A stretch of 40,461 nucleotides of DNA from an uncultured Pelagibacteraceae bacterium (GTDB lineage: Bacteria > Pseudomonadota > Alphaproteobacteria > Pelagibacterales > Pelagibacteraceae): positions 1-40,461 of the forward strand of contig CACOOK010000008.1 of the NCBI GenBank assembly GCA_902628815.1. Direction: 5' to 3'. Position numbers and translations under genes: made by a program. A model generated the notes under the pieces. The model was given only the letters and a program-made list of their open reading frames with translations. It had not been told where the DNA came from and did no database searches. Of this stretch, positions 27,017 to 36,319 are shown piece after piece. Each line of letters starts with the position of its first letter. Positions within the stretch are counted from its first letter, which is position 1.

Positions 27017-27961
27017 TTATTTACAGTATAATTTTAAACAAGCCATCCTGACAGCCACACCTAATTCAACTTGTTCTTTTACTAGACTGACATTTATGTC
27101 ATCAGCTAGCTTAGTATCAATTTCAACACCTCTGTTCATCGGGCCAGGATGCATTATCAAAGCATTTTTTTTTGCAAACTTTAGTTTTTCAGGAGTCAGC
27201 CCAAAAAATTCATAATATTCTCGCTTTGAAGGAAGAAATGATCCTTGCATTCTTTCATTTTGTAATCTCAACATCATAACAATATCACATCCATCTAATC
27301 CTTTTTTCATATCTGTAAATGACTTTACACCTAAGTTATCTATTCCCTTAGGCATTAAAGTTTTTGGTGCAATTACATTTACTTCTGCACCTAACATATT
27401 CATTAAATAGATATTAGACCTAGCAACTCTTGAATGAAGAATATCGCCACATATTGCAATTTTTAATCCTTCAATGTTACCTTTTCTATTAATAATTGTT
27501 AAAGCATCAAGTAAGGCTTGTGTGGGGTGTTCTCTTCTTCCATCACCAGCATTTATGACTGTACAATTAACTTTCTGTGAAAGAAGATTCGGCGCACCTG
27601 AGTCTTGATGTCTTATAACAATTATATCAGGATGCATTGCATTTAATGTCATGGCAGTGTCAATCAATGTTTCACCTTTTTTTAGTGCAGAGTTATTCAT
27701 ATTCATCGTCATTACGTCTGCACCTAGCCTTTTTCCAGCTAAGTCAAAAGAACTCTGTGTCCTTGTAGAAGGTTCAAAGAATAAGTTAATTTGAGTTTTT
27801 CCTCTTAGGACATCTAGTTTTTTAGAACTTCCTCTGTTTAGTTTTATGAAAGATTTTGCCTCGGTTAAAATCTCTTTTGCTTCGAGAACCGTTAAATTTT
27901 GAATACCTAATAGATGTTTGGGAGTTTTTTTAATAGCTGAAACTTTTTTTGCAGTTGCCAT
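27017..27961 (-). CDS. pyrB: Aspartate carbamoyltransferase catalytic chain
   Basis: PyrB joins carbamoyl phosphate and aspartate, the committed step of pyrimidine synthesis. The product has the carbamoyl-phosphate loop [56 protein letters not shown] and the C-terminal [13 protein letters not shown] start it at ATG 27961 (MATAKK); an in-frame TTG lies 3 codons upstream. The 314-residue size is normal. No pyrI is present, consistent with the PyrB-PyrX type of complex with the adjoining gene. Confidence 0.96.
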   Translation of the reverse strand: MATAKKVSAIKKTPKHLLGIQNLTVLEAKEILTEAKSFIKLNRGSSKKLDVLRGKTQINLFFEPSTRTQSSFDLAGKRLGADVMTMNMNNSALKKGETLIDTAMTLNAMHPDIIVIRHQDSGAPNLLSQKVNCTVINAGDGRREHPTQALLDALTIINRKGNIEGLKIAICGDILHSRVARSNIYLMNMLGAEVNVIAPKTLMPKGIDNLGVKSFTDMKKGLDGCDIVMMLRLQNERMQGSFLPSKREYYEFFGLTPEKLKFAKKNALIMHPGPMNRGVEIDTKLADDINVSLVKEQVELGVAVRMACLKLYCK

Positions 27962-27996
27962 TAAAATCAACTCTATAGGCCTTTTACTGTATTATA

Positions 27997-28461
27997 TCAA
28001 GTATTTTTTTTATGATAATAATCAAGCACCCCTTGAAGTATAAATTGAGCAGAATTCTCGTCTAATTTCTTCACTTTTTGTGATGAATTTATTGCTAAAT
28101 CATTAGATAGATTAAAAGCTCCCCGGCTAGATAGTCTCTCATCCCATAAAGTGATATTTTCTGTAATATCTTTTGAGAGATTTTTAGCTAGATCTTTTGC
28201 TGATTGTGAAGAGGGTCCTTCCGTTCCATCCATATTAATTGGATTACCTATGACTATTCCATCTATGTCATACTCCTTAACAATTTTCTGAATTTGATCG
28301 ACTAAGTCTTTATAATTTTCTTTAATAATCGTAGTGTATGGCGTAGCTACAATTTTATTTTCATCTGATAGAGCTATTCCAATTCTCTTACCGCCAGGAT
28401 CAATACCGATTAATCTTGATTTTTTCTTAGTTTTTCCAATAAATACGTCAATATCGAGCAT
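27997..28461 (-). CDS. ruvX: RuvX/YqgF RNase H-fold nuclease
   Basis: YqgF-family proteins act in 16S rRNA 5'-end maturation and have been called putative Holliday junction resolvases. The 154-residue product has the RNase H-fold start RLIGIDPGGKRIGIALSD, IVIGNPINMDGTEGPSSQSA in the middle, and the acidic WDERLSSRGA block followed by the C-terminal AQFILQGVLDYY. Length is normal. It likely heads the minus-strand pyrB-pyrX-plsY-topA-ridA operon and is divergent from gatC (51-base gap), a conserved alphaproteobacterial arrangement. Confidence 0.93.
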   Translation of the reverse strand: MLDIDVFIGKTKKKSRLIGIDPGGKRIGIALSDENKIVATPYTTIIKENYKDLVDQIQKIVKEYDIDGIVIGNPINMDGTEGPSSQSAKDLAKNLSKDITENITLWDERLSSRGAFNLSNDLAINSSQKVKKLDENSAQFILQGVLDYYHKKNT

Positions 28462-28512
28462 GAAATTTACCTAATTTATGATAAAACACATTAAAATTAA
28501 CTTAATGCACAA

Positions 28513-28800
28513 ATGTCCTTAGATAAAGAGAAAATTAAACATGTAGCTAAATTAGCTCGAATTTCAGTTGATGAAGCCAAAGTAGATAGTCTAACTAAAG
28601 ATTTAAACTCAATCTTTAAATTTATCGAGCAATTAAATGAGTTAAAAACAGAAAAAGTTGAACCATTAACTTCTATACTTAATCAGTCATTAAGATCAAG
28701 AAAAGATGAAATCAGTGACGGCAAAATAAGAGAAAAAATTCTGAAAAATTCCCCTAAAGAAAATAAGGAATTTTTTGTAGTACCTAAGGTGGTTGAATAA
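28513..28800 (+). CDS. gatC: Glutamyl/aspartyl-tRNA amidotransferase subunit C
   Basis: GatC bridges GatA and GatB in the amidotransferase that converts Glu-tRNA(Gln) and Asp-tRNA(Asn) to the correct aminoacyl-tRNAs. The 95-residue product shows the family pattern [48 protein letters not shown] and the C-terminal FFVVPKVVE. Length is normal. Its stop overlaps the gatA start by one base. It begins a plus-strand run to the MATE gene. Confidence 0.96.
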   Translation: MSLDKEKIKHVAKLARISVDEAKVDSLTKDLNSIFKFIEQLNELKTEKVEPLTSILNQSLRSRKDEISDGKIREKILKNSPKENKEFFVVPKVVE

Positions 28801-30257
28801 TGACTGATATTACAAATCAAAGTCTAAATGAAATTATAAAAAAAGTTAAAACAAAGAAAATCTCCTCAACAGATTTAACTAAAGCGTATATAAAAAATAT
28901 TGAAAGTGCTAAAAAGTTAAACGCATTTGTTACAACCACATTTGATCAAGCTTTAGATAAAGCTAAACAATTCGATAATAAACCAAATTTTGATCAATTG
29001 CTTCCAGGAATACCTTTGGCTGTAAAAGATTTATTTTGTACTGAAAATATAAAAACAACTGCCGGAAGTAACATTTTAAATAATTTTATTCCATCTTATG
29101 AATCAACTGTTACAAAAAACTTGTGGAACAACGGATCATTTCTTTTAGGAAAGTTAAATTGTGATGAATTTGCAATGGGATCTTCTAATGAGACAAGTCA
29201 TTATGGAAATGTAATTAATCCTGTAGGAGATCAATTAGTACCTGGAGGCTCATCTGGAGGATCCTCATCTGCTTTAGCTGCAGACTTAACTCCAGCTACA
29301 ATTGGAACAGATACAGGTGGATCTATAAGACAACCAGCTTCTTTCACTGGTACTGTAGGTTTAAAGCCAACTTATGGTCTATGTTCCAGATGGGGTATTG
29401 TAGCTTTTGCATCTTCTTTAGATCAGGCCGGCCCAATGACAAAAACAATTAAAGATTGCGCAATAATGTTGGAGTCGATGTCTGGGTTTGATGAAAAAGA
29501 CTCTACTTCAATAAATAAAAAGAAAGAACAATATTCAAAAAATTTAAAAGATAATATTAAAGGTTTAAAAATTGGAATTCCAAAAGAATATCGTGTTGAC
29601 AATATGCCTAAGGAAATTGATGAGCTTTGGGAAAAAGGTAAAAAGATATTAAAAAATCTAGGAGCAAAATTAATTGATATTTCTTTGCCTCATACAAAGT
29701 ATGCTTTACCTACTTATTATATAGTTGCTCCAGCTGAAGCTTCATCTAATTTAGCTAGATATGATGGAGTTAGATATGGTTATAGATCAAAACAAGGAAA
29801 AGATTTAATTGAGATGTATGAAAAAACTCGGTCTGAAGGTTTTGGAGATGAGGTCAAACGTAGAATATTAATTGGAACCTACGTTCTTTCATCAGGTTAT
29901 TATGATGCTTATTATCTCAAGGCGCAAAAAGTGAGACAACTAATTAAAAAAGATTTTGATGATAGCTTTACGAAAATAGATGCAATTTTAACACCATCAA
30001 CACCAAGTTCTGCTTTTAAAATAGGTGAAAAAACTAATGATCCTGTTTCAATGTATTTAAATGATATTTTTACTGTGCCAGTAAACTTAGCAGGTATACC
30101 AGCTTTATCATTGCCCGCTGGCGTTGATAAGCAAGGCTATCCTTTAGGTTTGCAACTTATTGGTAAAGCTTTAGATGAGCAAAAAATTCTTAATATTGGT
30201 CACGCAATTGAAAAAAATTGTGGTTTTAAAAATGAAATTAAAAAGTGGTGGGCATGA
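28800..30257 (+). CDS. gatA: Glutamyl/aspartyl-tRNA amidotransferase subunit A
   Basis: GatA is the amidase-signature subunit that frees ammonia from glutamine. The 485-residue product has the Ser-cisSer-Lys triad in place: Lys76 (PLAVKDLF), Ser151 ([13 protein letters not shown]) and Ser175 ([11 protein letters not shown]). The C-terminal part has [15 protein letters not shown]-like [18 protein letters not shown]. Length is typical. It shares bases with gatC (1) and gatB (4), implying stoichiometric, coupled translation. Presence of GatCAB suggests the genome lacks direct glutaminyl- or asparaginyl-tRNA synthesis. Confidence 0.97.
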   Translation: MTDITNQSLNEIIKKVKTKKISSTDLTKAYIKNIESAKKLNAFVTTTFDQALDKAKQFDNKPNFDQLLPGIPLAVKDLFCTENIKTTAGSNILNNFIPSYESTVTKNLWNNGSFLLGKLNCDEFAMGSSNETSHYGNVINPVGDQLVPGGSSGGSSSALAADLTPATIGTDTGGSIRQPASFTGTVGLKPTYGLCSRWGIVAFASSLDQAGPMTKTIKDCAIMLESMSGFDEKDSTSINKKKEQYSKNLKDNIKGLKIGIPKEYRVDNMPKEIDELWEKGKKILKNLGAKLIDISLPHTKYALPTYYIVAPAEASSNLARYDGVRYGYRSKQGKDLIEMYEKTRSEGFGDEVKRRILIGTYVLSSGYYDAYYLKAQKVRQLIKKDFDDSFTKIDAILTPSTPSSAFKIGEKTNDPVSMYLNDIFTVPVNLAGIPALSLPAGVDKQGYPLGLQLIGKALDEQKILNIGHAIEKNCGFKNEIKKWWA

Positions 30258-31723
30258 GTAAAGAAAAATTTGATTATTTTATAATGGGGGATAAAGGGAA
30301 ATATGAAGTTGTGATAGGTCTTGAAGTTCATGCTCAAGTTTTATCAAAATCTAAACTTTTCTCCGGGTCTCCTACTAAATTTGGTGCTGCTCCTAATAAC
30401 CAAGTAAGTTTGATAGATTCTGCTTTTCCAGGAATGCTACCGGTTATCAATGAGGAATGTATTAAGCAGGCAGTAAGAACTGGTCTTGGTTTAAATGCTA
30501 AAATAAATAATTACTCAGTTTTTGACAGAAAAAATTATTTCTATGCAGATTTACCTCAAGGTTACCAAATATCCCAATATAAAAACCCCATTGTAGGAGA
30601 AGGCAAGATTTTATTAGATATGCCTTATGGGTCAAAAGAGATCGGTATAGAGAGACTTCATCTTGAGCAAGATGCAGGTAAAAGCATTCATGATATGGAT
30701 CCATCCAATACTTACGTTGATTTAAATCGTTCAGGAATAGCTTTAATGGAAATAGTTAGTAAACCAGATCTTAGATCACCAGAAGAGGTTAATGCTTACA
30801 TAAAAAAATTAAGATCCATTATGAGATATTTGGGAACCTGTGATGGAAATATGCAAGAGGGATCACTTAGAGCTGATGTTAATGTTTCAGTAAGAAAAGA
30901 AGGTGATAAAAAATTTGGAACGCGTTGTGAAATCAAAAACGTAAATTCTATAAAATTTATGCAGATGGCAATAGAATATGAGGCAGCAAGACAAGTTGAA
31001 TTAATAGAAAACGGTAAAGAAATAGATCAAGAAACAAGGCTTTTCGACACCAAAAAAAATGAGACAAGATCAATGAGATCAAAAGAGGATGCACATGATT
31101 ATAGATATTTTCCTGATCCAGACCTTTTACCTTTAAAGTTAGAACAAAAATTAATTGAAGATTTAAAAAATTCTCTTCCAGAACTTCCAGATAAAAAAAA
31201 GGAAAGATTTATAAAAGAGTATGGACTAAATGCATATGAAGCAAATGTTTTAGTCTCTGAAAAAGAAATATCTGACTATTACGAAGAAGTTGCAAAATTA
31301 TCTGATAAAAAACTTGCAGCTACTTGGATGATGGGGGATTTATTTGCAATGTTAAATGACAAGGGACTTGATATATCAAAATCTCCTATATCAGCTAAGC
31401 ATTTTGCAGAATTAGTTCAATCAATTAAATCTGGAGAAATTTCTGGAAGAATAGCAAAAGAAGTTTTTGAAATTATGGTTGAAAGTGGAGATAATCCAAA
31501 AAAGATTATAGAGTCAAAAGGGATGAAGCAGCAAAGCGATCCTAAAGAATTGGAAAAAATGATTAATGAGATACTATCTAAAAATAAAGATAAAGTTGAT
31601 CAATACAAAGCTGGAAAAGAAAAATTATTTGGTTTTTTTGTAGGACAGGTTATGAAATTATCTGGTGGAAAAGCAAACCCTCAATTAACAAATGAAATTC
31701 TAAAAAAACTTTTAAAAGGCTAA
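30254..31723 (+). CDS. gatB: Glutamyl/aspartyl-tRNA amidotransferase subunit B
   Basis: GatB binds the misacylated tRNA and phosphorylates the acyl group before amidation. The product shows [70 protein letters not shown] and the tail domain with NPQLTNEIL. Start taken at ATG 30254, which overlaps the gatA stop (ATGA); a GTG 3 codons upstream is possible but less likely. 489 residues is the usual size. Confidence 0.97.
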   Translation: MSKEKFDYFIMGDKGKYEVVIGLEVHAQVLSKSKLFSGSPTKFGAAPNNQVSLIDSAFPGMLPVINEECIKQAVRTGLGLNAKINNYSVFDRKNYFYADLPQGYQISQYKNPIVGEGKILLDMPYGSKEIGIERLHLEQDAGKSIHDMDPSNTYVDLNRSGIALMEIVSKPDLRSPEEVNAYIKKLRSIMRYLGTCDGNMQEGSLRADVNVSVRKEGDKKFGTRCEIKNVNSIKFMQMAIEYEAARQVELIENGKEIDQETRLFDTKKNETRSMRSKEDAHDYRYFPDPDLLPLKLEQKLIEDLKNSLPELPDKKKERFIKEYGLNAYEANVLVSEKEISDYYEEVAKLSDKKLAATWMMGDLFAMLNDKGLDISKSPISAKHFAELVQSIKSGEISGRIAKEVFEIMVESGDNPKKIIESKGMKQQSDPKELEKMINEILSKNKDKVDQYKAGKEKLFGFFVGQVMKLSGGKANPQLTNEILKKLLKG

Positions 31724-31725
31724 TT

Positions 31726-32379
31726 ATGCCTAAATCAATAGATTTAACAGATAATCTCGAAAAGTATATCATTGACCATTCTGAATATTTAACTGAAATT
31801 CAAAAAGAAATCTTAGATTACAATTTAAGTCTTGGAGATCAAAAGAAATTACAAATATCTATTTCACAAGCACAATTCCTTCAAACATTAATTGAGATAT
31901 CTGATATTAAAAAAGTTTTAGAAATTGGAAGTTTTACAGGTTTTAGTGCTTTATCAATGGCATTATCATTACCTAACGATGGAACTTTAATTAGCTTAGA
32001 CAAAAACTCTAAATTTAGCAAAAAAGCAAAATCCTTTTACGATAAAGCTAATATAAACAAGATTACACAAATTATAAAGCCAGCACTTGAGAGTTTAAAA
32101 GAATTAGAAAATTCTAAACAAAAATTTGATCTAGTTTTTATTGATGCAGATAAAGAAAATTATGTAAATTATTATGAAAAAAGCATTCAATTGATTGATA
32201 AAAATGGACTTATTATAATTGATAATGTTTTGTGGCATGGAGAGGTAGCTGATAAATCAAAAAACGATGAATTTACAAATATTATCAGAGATTTCAATAA
32301 ACATATTAAAAACGATAATAGAGTGACAAAAAATATTCTTCCTATAGGTGATGGATTAACAATTTGTATTAAAAAATAA
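31726..32379 (+). CDS. O-methyltransferase family 3 (YrrM/TrmR-like), candidate tRNA ho5U34 methylase
   Basis: The 217-residue product is a class I SAM-dependent methyltransferase of the catechol/caffeoyl-CoA type. Motif I is VLEIGSFTGFSALSMAL (65-81 region), the acidic loop LISLDKN follows, then FDLVFIDADKENY with the metal-binding Asp, IIIDNVLWHG with further metal ligands, and the family C-terminus LPIGDGLTI. Family members methylate catechols, phenolics or, for Bacillus TrmR (YrrM), 5-hydroxyuridine in tRNA. It sits 2 bases after gatB and overlaps trhO by one base (TAATG); since TrhO makes 5-hydroxyuridine, a TrmR-like role is the best guess, but substrate is not proven by sequence. Confidence 0.8.
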   Translation: MPKSIDLTDNLEKYIIDHSEYLTEIQKEILDYNLSLGDQKKLQISISQAQFLQTLIEISDIKKVLEIGSFTGFSALSMALSLPNDGTLISLDKNSKFSKKAKSFYDKANINKITQIIKPALESLKELENSKQKFDLVFIDADKENYVNYYEKSIQLIDKNGLIIIDNVLWHGEVADKSKNDEFTNIIRDFNKHIKNDNRVTKNILPIGDGLTICIKK

Positions 32380-33290
32380 TGTTTACTGTTTTTGGATTTT
32401 ATAAGTTTAAAAAAATTAAATCTTTAAAGAAATTTAGATCTTTATTCCAATCAGAATTCCTTAATAATAAAGTCAGAGGATCTTTAATACTTTCCCCAGA
32501 GGGTATTAATGGGACGATTGCAGGACGAAAAAAATCGATTTTGAAAATAAAAAACATATTAAAAAAAAGATTAAAGTTTATTAAGTTTGATAGCAACAAT
32601 CATTCCGTAAGTAGGTTTCAACCATTTCATCAAGGAAAAGTTAAGATAAAAAAAGAAGTTGTACCCATTGGTTTAAAGATTGATAAAAAGAGTAAAAAGC
32701 AAAATAAATATCTATCAGGTAAATCATGGAACAAATTAATATCCAATAAAGAAACCTTAGTTGTCGATGCAAGAAAGCCATTCGAATTTAAAGTAGGTAC
32801 TTTTAAAAAAGCTATTAATCCAAATATTACCCACTTTAGGGATTTTCCAAAATATTTAAAAAAGATAAACAAAGAAAAACCAGTTGCTATGTTTTGTACA
32901 GGCGGTATTAGATGTGAAAAAGCATCTGTATATTTAAAACAAAAAGGTTTTAATAATGTTTTTCAATTAAAAGGTGGTATCCTCAATTATTTAGGTAAAG
33001 TTAAGAAGAAAAATAGCTTGTGGAAAGGAGAATGCTTCGTATTCGATAACAGAGTTTCAGTTAAACATGGATTAAAACAAGGCTCTTTCTCGGTATGTGG
33101 CGGTTGTAGAACACCTATCTCAACTTTGGATAAGAGATCAAAGATGTATGAAAAAGGTGTTTCTTGTCATAATTGTTATAAAAATCTCACAGAAAGTCAA
33201 AAGACCAGATTTAGAATGAGACAGAAACAAATTAATAATGCTAAAAGCAAAGGTATCAAGCATATGTTTCAGAAAGAGTATACGGTATGA
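32379..33290 (+). CDS. trhO: tRNA uridine(34) 5-hydroxylase TrhO (rhodanese-like, UPF0176)
   Basis: TrhO catalyses oxygen-dependent 5-hydroxylation of the wobble uridine in tRNAs. The 303-residue product has an N-terminal acylphosphatase-like domain (about 1-95, with GSLILSPEGINGTIAG), a rhodanese domain (about 112-210) with the loop MFCTGGIRCEKAS holding Cys173 and Cys179, and a C-terminal zinc-type cluster with Cys240, Cys243, Cys263 and Cys266. Length and layout match E. coli YceA/TrhO. It is translationally coupled to the upstream methyltransferase and overlaps the MATE gene by 4 bases (ATGA). Confidence 0.92.
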   Translation: MFTVFGFYKFKKIKSLKKFRSLFQSEFLNNKVRGSLILSPEGINGTIAGRKKSILKIKNILKKRLKFIKFDSNNHSVSRFQPFHQGKVKIKKEVVPIGLKIDKKSKKQNKYLSGKSWNKLISNKETLVVDARKPFEFKVGTFKKAINPNITHFRDFPKYLKKINKEKPVAMFCTGGIRCEKASVYLKQKGFNNVFQLKGGILNYLGKVKKKNSLWKGECFVFDNRVSVKHGLKQGSFSVCGGCRTPISTLDKRSKMYEKGVSCHNCYKNLTESQKTRFRMRQKQINNAKSKGIKHMFQKEYTV

Positions 33291-34645
33291 AATCAATAAA
33301 TTTAGTTGGTGAACCAATTATAGATTTACTTAAAAAAATCGCAATACCTGCGAGCACAGGAACACTTTTTCAAACTCTTTATAATATTGTAGATACTTTT
33401 TTTGCAGGAAAGATATCTGCAAATGCATTAGCAGCTATAGCTAAATCTTTTCCTTTATATTTTATTATTATTGCTACAGGAGTAGGTATCGTTTCAGCCT
33501 CAAATGCTCTAATAAGTAATTCACTCGGCGCAAAAGATGATCGTACCGCTTCTCTTTATGTAGCTCAATCACTTCTTTATTCTGTTATTGTTTCAATTTT
33601 AGTTACTATTGTTGGCTTATCCTTTTCGGATGATCTTTTAAGATTTATGGGTTCTGATCAAGAAACAATTAGATTAGCTACAGATTATTTGGACATTATA
33701 TTTTTTGCTACTTTTATTTTTTTAATTCAGATTTCTTTAAATGGAGCACTAAATGCTCAAGGTGATACTAGAAGTTATAGAAATGTTTTAATAGTTAGTT
33801 TTTTCTTAAATATTGGACTTAATCCCTTATTTATATTTGGTTTAGGACCTATTCCTGCTTTTGGAATTGCAGGTCTAGCAATTGCAACAGTAATCGCTCA
33901 GTTTTTAGGATTAATTTATTTAGCTTACAAGGTTTACTGTTGTGAACTGAAACAGTATTTAAGCCCACCATGTTTTCTTCCAAAAATTAATTTAATTAAA
34001 AATCTTACTAATCAGTCTGTACCAATGATGATGAACATGTTTATGATTGGATTAGGAATTTATAATATTTTATTTTTTGTTAGTAAATTTGGATACCTTG
34101 CTGCAGCCGGTTATGGATCTGCTCTTAGAATTGAACAAATTCTTTTATTACCAGTAATTGGTCTTAACACAGCCGTTCTAACAATTGCAGGTCAAAATTT
34201 CGGGGCTAAGCTTTTTGATAGAGTTGATGAGTCTTACACTAAAGCAATTATGGTTGGATCATCATTTATGATTTTAGCAGGTATTATTGTTTTTTTATTA
34301 GCTGATAATATCGTTTCAATATTTACTGATAATCAGGAAGTGATAGATTTTGGAGCTGATTACTTAAAAGTAGCAGCCTTTATTGGGCCTGTATATCCAG
34401 TTTTTTTTATCACTAATGCTTTATTTCAGGCAATTAAAAAGCCAATTTACACAGTAATAATTACTTTCTCAAGACTGGTATTGTTGCCGTTCTCTACAAT
34501 GTCAGTTGTAGTATTTGTTTTAAACGGAAGTTTCAAAGATTTATTTTTAGGTTTATTTTTTATAAATTGGTCATTTGGAATTTTAGTATTTTTATTTTCA
34601 AAGTATTATATGAAAAAACTTTTTAGTAATATTGCAAAAGCTTGA
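33287..34645 (+). CDS. MATE-family multidrug/metabolite exporter
   Basis: MATE proteins are 12-helix inner-membrane antiporters that export organic cations or other metabolites with Na+ or H+. The 452-residue product is hydrophobic throughout with two related halves: IAIPASTGTLFQTLYNIVDTFFAG in the first and QSVPMMMNMFMIGLGIYNILFF in the second, both ahead of the typical AxGYGSALRIEQILLLP-type stretch. Charged residues are few. Substrate cannot be told. Its stop lies 3 bases from the stop of the convergent permease gene. Confidence 0.9.
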   Translation: MKSINLVGEPIIDLLKKIAIPASTGTLFQTLYNIVDTFFAGKISANALAAIAKSFPLYFIIIATGVGIVSASNALISNSLGAKDDRTASLYVAQSLLYSVIVSILVTIVGLSFSDDLLRFMGSDQETIRLATDYLDIIFFATFIFLIQISLNGALNAQGDTRSYRNVLIVSFFLNIGLNPLFIFGLGPIPAFGIAGLAIATVIAQFLGLIYLAYKVYCCELKQYLSPPCFLPKINLIKNLTNQSVPMMMNMFMIGLGIYNILFFVSKFGYLAAAGYGSALRIEQILLLPVIGLNTAVLTIAGQNFGAKLFDRVDESYTKAIMVGSSFMILAGIIVFLLADNIVSIFTDNQEVIDFGADYLKVAAFIGPVYPVFFITNALFQAIKKPIYTVIITFSRLVLLPFSTMSVVVFVLNGSFKDLFLGLFFINWSFGILVFLFSKYYMKKLFSNIAKA

Positions 34646-34648
34646 AAA

Positions 34649-35383
34649 TTATTTGTACTTTAGTCTATTTTCTAATTTTCTAACAAAATATGAGACAACT
34701 AGAATTAGAATTAAGTACTCTAATATTAAAAATGTGTAGATTTCTAAAGGTCGGTAAGTTGTTGTAACAAGTTCATTTGCTTTTCTTGTTAAGTCACCTA
34801 TTCCTATAATTGAAACCAAAGAAGACATCTTTAAAACATATACAAATTGATTTCCCATTGCCGGCAATACAACTTTTATGGCTTGTGGTAATATGACCAA
34901 TCTCATTTTTCTCCAGAAATCCATCCCAAGAGATTCAGAAACTTCGTGCTGCCCTTTAGAAATAGAATTTATGCCAGCTCTAAAAATTTCTGCTTGAAAA
35001 GCACTTTCGCTTATAGTCAGCGCAATAATACCTGATACAAAAGGTGAGAAACTAATACCTAACATGATTGGTAGGCCGTAATAAATCCACAGAATTAAAA
35101 CCAACAAAGGTATTGCTCTAACAATTTCTACATAAGTTATATTGAAATAACTTAAAAATTTATTATTAGATAGAGAAGGAAGGGCGACTACTAATCCGAT
35201 GATCATTGCTAAAATTATTGATACTACTGAAATATAAATTGTTGTTGTAATACCACTTATTAAAAATTTTAGATTAGTAAGACCGTCTATATTATCTGGG
35301 CTTAATATGTACCATCCCCATTCATAATTAGAGCCACATCCTTGAAGCAAAAATAGAATAGAAAATAATTTTAAAAATTTCAC
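34649..35383 (-). CDS. ABC transporter permease, polar amino acid (HisM/GlnP) type, with lipobox-like N-terminus
   Basis: The 244-residue product has about five membrane spans and the inner-membrane EAA loop EIFRAGINSISKGQHEVSESLGM that docks the ATPase. Family PF00528, polar amino acid subfamily (TTIYISVVSIILAMIIGL, YVEIVRAIPLLVLILW). Odd: it opens like a lipoprotein, with a hydrophobic stretch ending LQGC at Cys16, followed by GSNYEWGWYILSP. HisM-type permeases have a periplasmic N-terminus, so lipidation there would be topologically possible. It follows the binding protein by 41 bases in the same operon. No ATPase gene is adjacent. Confidence 0.88.
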   Translation of the reverse strand: MKFLKLFSILFLLQGCGSNYEWGWYILSPDNIDGLTNLKFLISGITTTIYISVVSIILAMIIGLVVALPSLSNNKFLSYFNITYVEIVRAIPLLVLILWIYYGLPIMLGISFSPFVSGIIALTISESAFQAEIFRAGINSISKGQHEVSESLGMDFWRKMRLVILPQAIKVVLPAMGNQFVYVLKMSSLVSIIGIGDLTRKANELVTTTYRPLEIYTFLILEYLILILVVSYFVRKLENRLKYK

Positions 35384-35424
35384 TAATTTACTATATTTGT
35401 AATCTTATGGTATTTAAACTTAAA

Positions 35425-36195
35425 TTATAAGCTTTTTAAATTATACTTAGATAGTAATCGTGTGAAAAAACCTGATGCTTGTTTCTTTTTAATCCAATTA
35501 CTTACATAATTGTTCCAAACTTCATCTCCTTTTGGAACCATCATAGCGAGGAATGCTGGATTTTTTCCTCCATCTGGAACTATTGCTAATTGAGGATATT
35601 TAATTACTAATTTGTTCGCTTCTGTCGAACTTGTGATATTTCCATCAGCTCTTCCTGCTAAAACTTCTTGGAAATCTCTAGCAGGAGCTTCAACTGATTG
35701 TAATTTTGATTTTGGAAAAAATTCTTTTGCTTTTTCTTCTTGCGAAGTGCCTAATGTAGTGGCTATTTTTACGTTACTATTATTTAACGACTCCCAAGTA
35801 GGAAATTTTTTTAAATTCTTTTTTAAAACAAGTGGTACTGTTGCATACTTATAATATGTAGCGGTAAAACCTGCTACTTCTGCTCTCTTAGGAGTTTTTG
35901 TTACACTTGTAGAAATATCGTAACGATCAGCTGTTATACCTGCAACTATCGTTTTCCATTCAGCTGGTACAAATTTTACCTTAACGCCTAAATCTTTTGC
36001 TAATTCCTTCGCAACATCAATATCAAATCCCTTATATTTGTTAGTTGCAGGGTCTTTCATTGACATTGGATCCCAGTCTCCTGTTGTGCCAACTCTTAAC
36101 TCACCACTTTTCTTGATTGAATCTAACTTGGATGCAGCTTGAACAGTTGTTGTTAAAAGTAATACAAATAATATTGAAAATATTTTCTTAATCAC
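35425..36195 (-). CDS. Periplasmic amino-acid-type solute-binding protein (family 3)
   Basis: The 256-residue product has a Sec signal peptide (residues 1-20, cleavage after TVQA) and an SBP family 3 fold: [58 protein letters not shown], and the second lobe with [14 protein letters not shown]. It should capture an amino acid or similar acid for the downstream permease. Resemblance to cyclohexadienyl dehydratases (PheC), enzymes derived from the same fold, is also visible, so a ligand or enzymatic role is open. The start is GTG; an in-frame TAA sits three codons upstream and GAGGGAG lies 18 bases away, an unusually long spacing. Confidence 0.88.
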   Translation of the reverse strand: MIKKIFSILFVLLLTTTVQAASKLDSIKKSGELRVGTTGDWDPMSMKDPATNKYKGFDIDVAKELAKDLGVKVKFVPAEWKTIVAGITADRYDISTSVTKTPKRAEVAGFTATYYKYATVPLVLKKNLKKFPTWESLNNSNVKIATTLGTSQEEKAKEFFPKSKLQSVEAPARDFQEVLAGRADGNITSSTEANKLVIKYPQLAIVPDGGKNPAFLAMMVPKGDEVWNNYVSNWIKKKQASGFFTRLLSKYNLKSL

Positions 36196-36270
36196 ATGAA
36201 GTTAATAGCTAATCTCCCTCTTTTTTTCGATTTGCAATTTGACCCACTTTAATAATCTTTTGAAAGGGGG

Positions 36271-36300
36271 TTGACTGAAAGGCAGTTTATCAGCTATAAA
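36271..36300 (+). promoter_or_regulatory. Sigma70 promoter of umuDC
   Basis: TTGACT (36271-36276) and TATAAA (36295-36300) with an 18-base spacer. Start of transcription would fall near 36307, inside the LexA box, giving a leader of only about 13 bases before the umuD ATG. Both hexamers are close to consensus, and the adjacent operator supports the assignment. Confidence 0.65.
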
Positions 36301-36315
36301 GAACAAAACAAGAAC
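36301..36315 (+). promoter_or_regulatory. LexA (SOS) box, alphaproteobacterial type
   Basis: GAAC (36301-36304), seven bases (AAAACAA), GAAC (36312-36315). This is the exact reverse-complement form of GTTC-N7-GTTC, the established LexA operator in Alphaproteobacteria. It begins right after the -10 of the umuDC promoter and covers the expected transcription start, an ideal place for repression. No lexA gene lies in the window, so the presence of the repressor is assumed. Confidence 0.75.
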
Positions 36316-36319
36316 ATTT

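Noticed and set aside
36196-36270. Possible riboswitch in the leader of the binding-protein gene on the minus strand
   Set aside because: GGAG-like and pyrimidine-rich pieces are present, but I could not assemble the conserved core of a glycine or any other known riboswitch.
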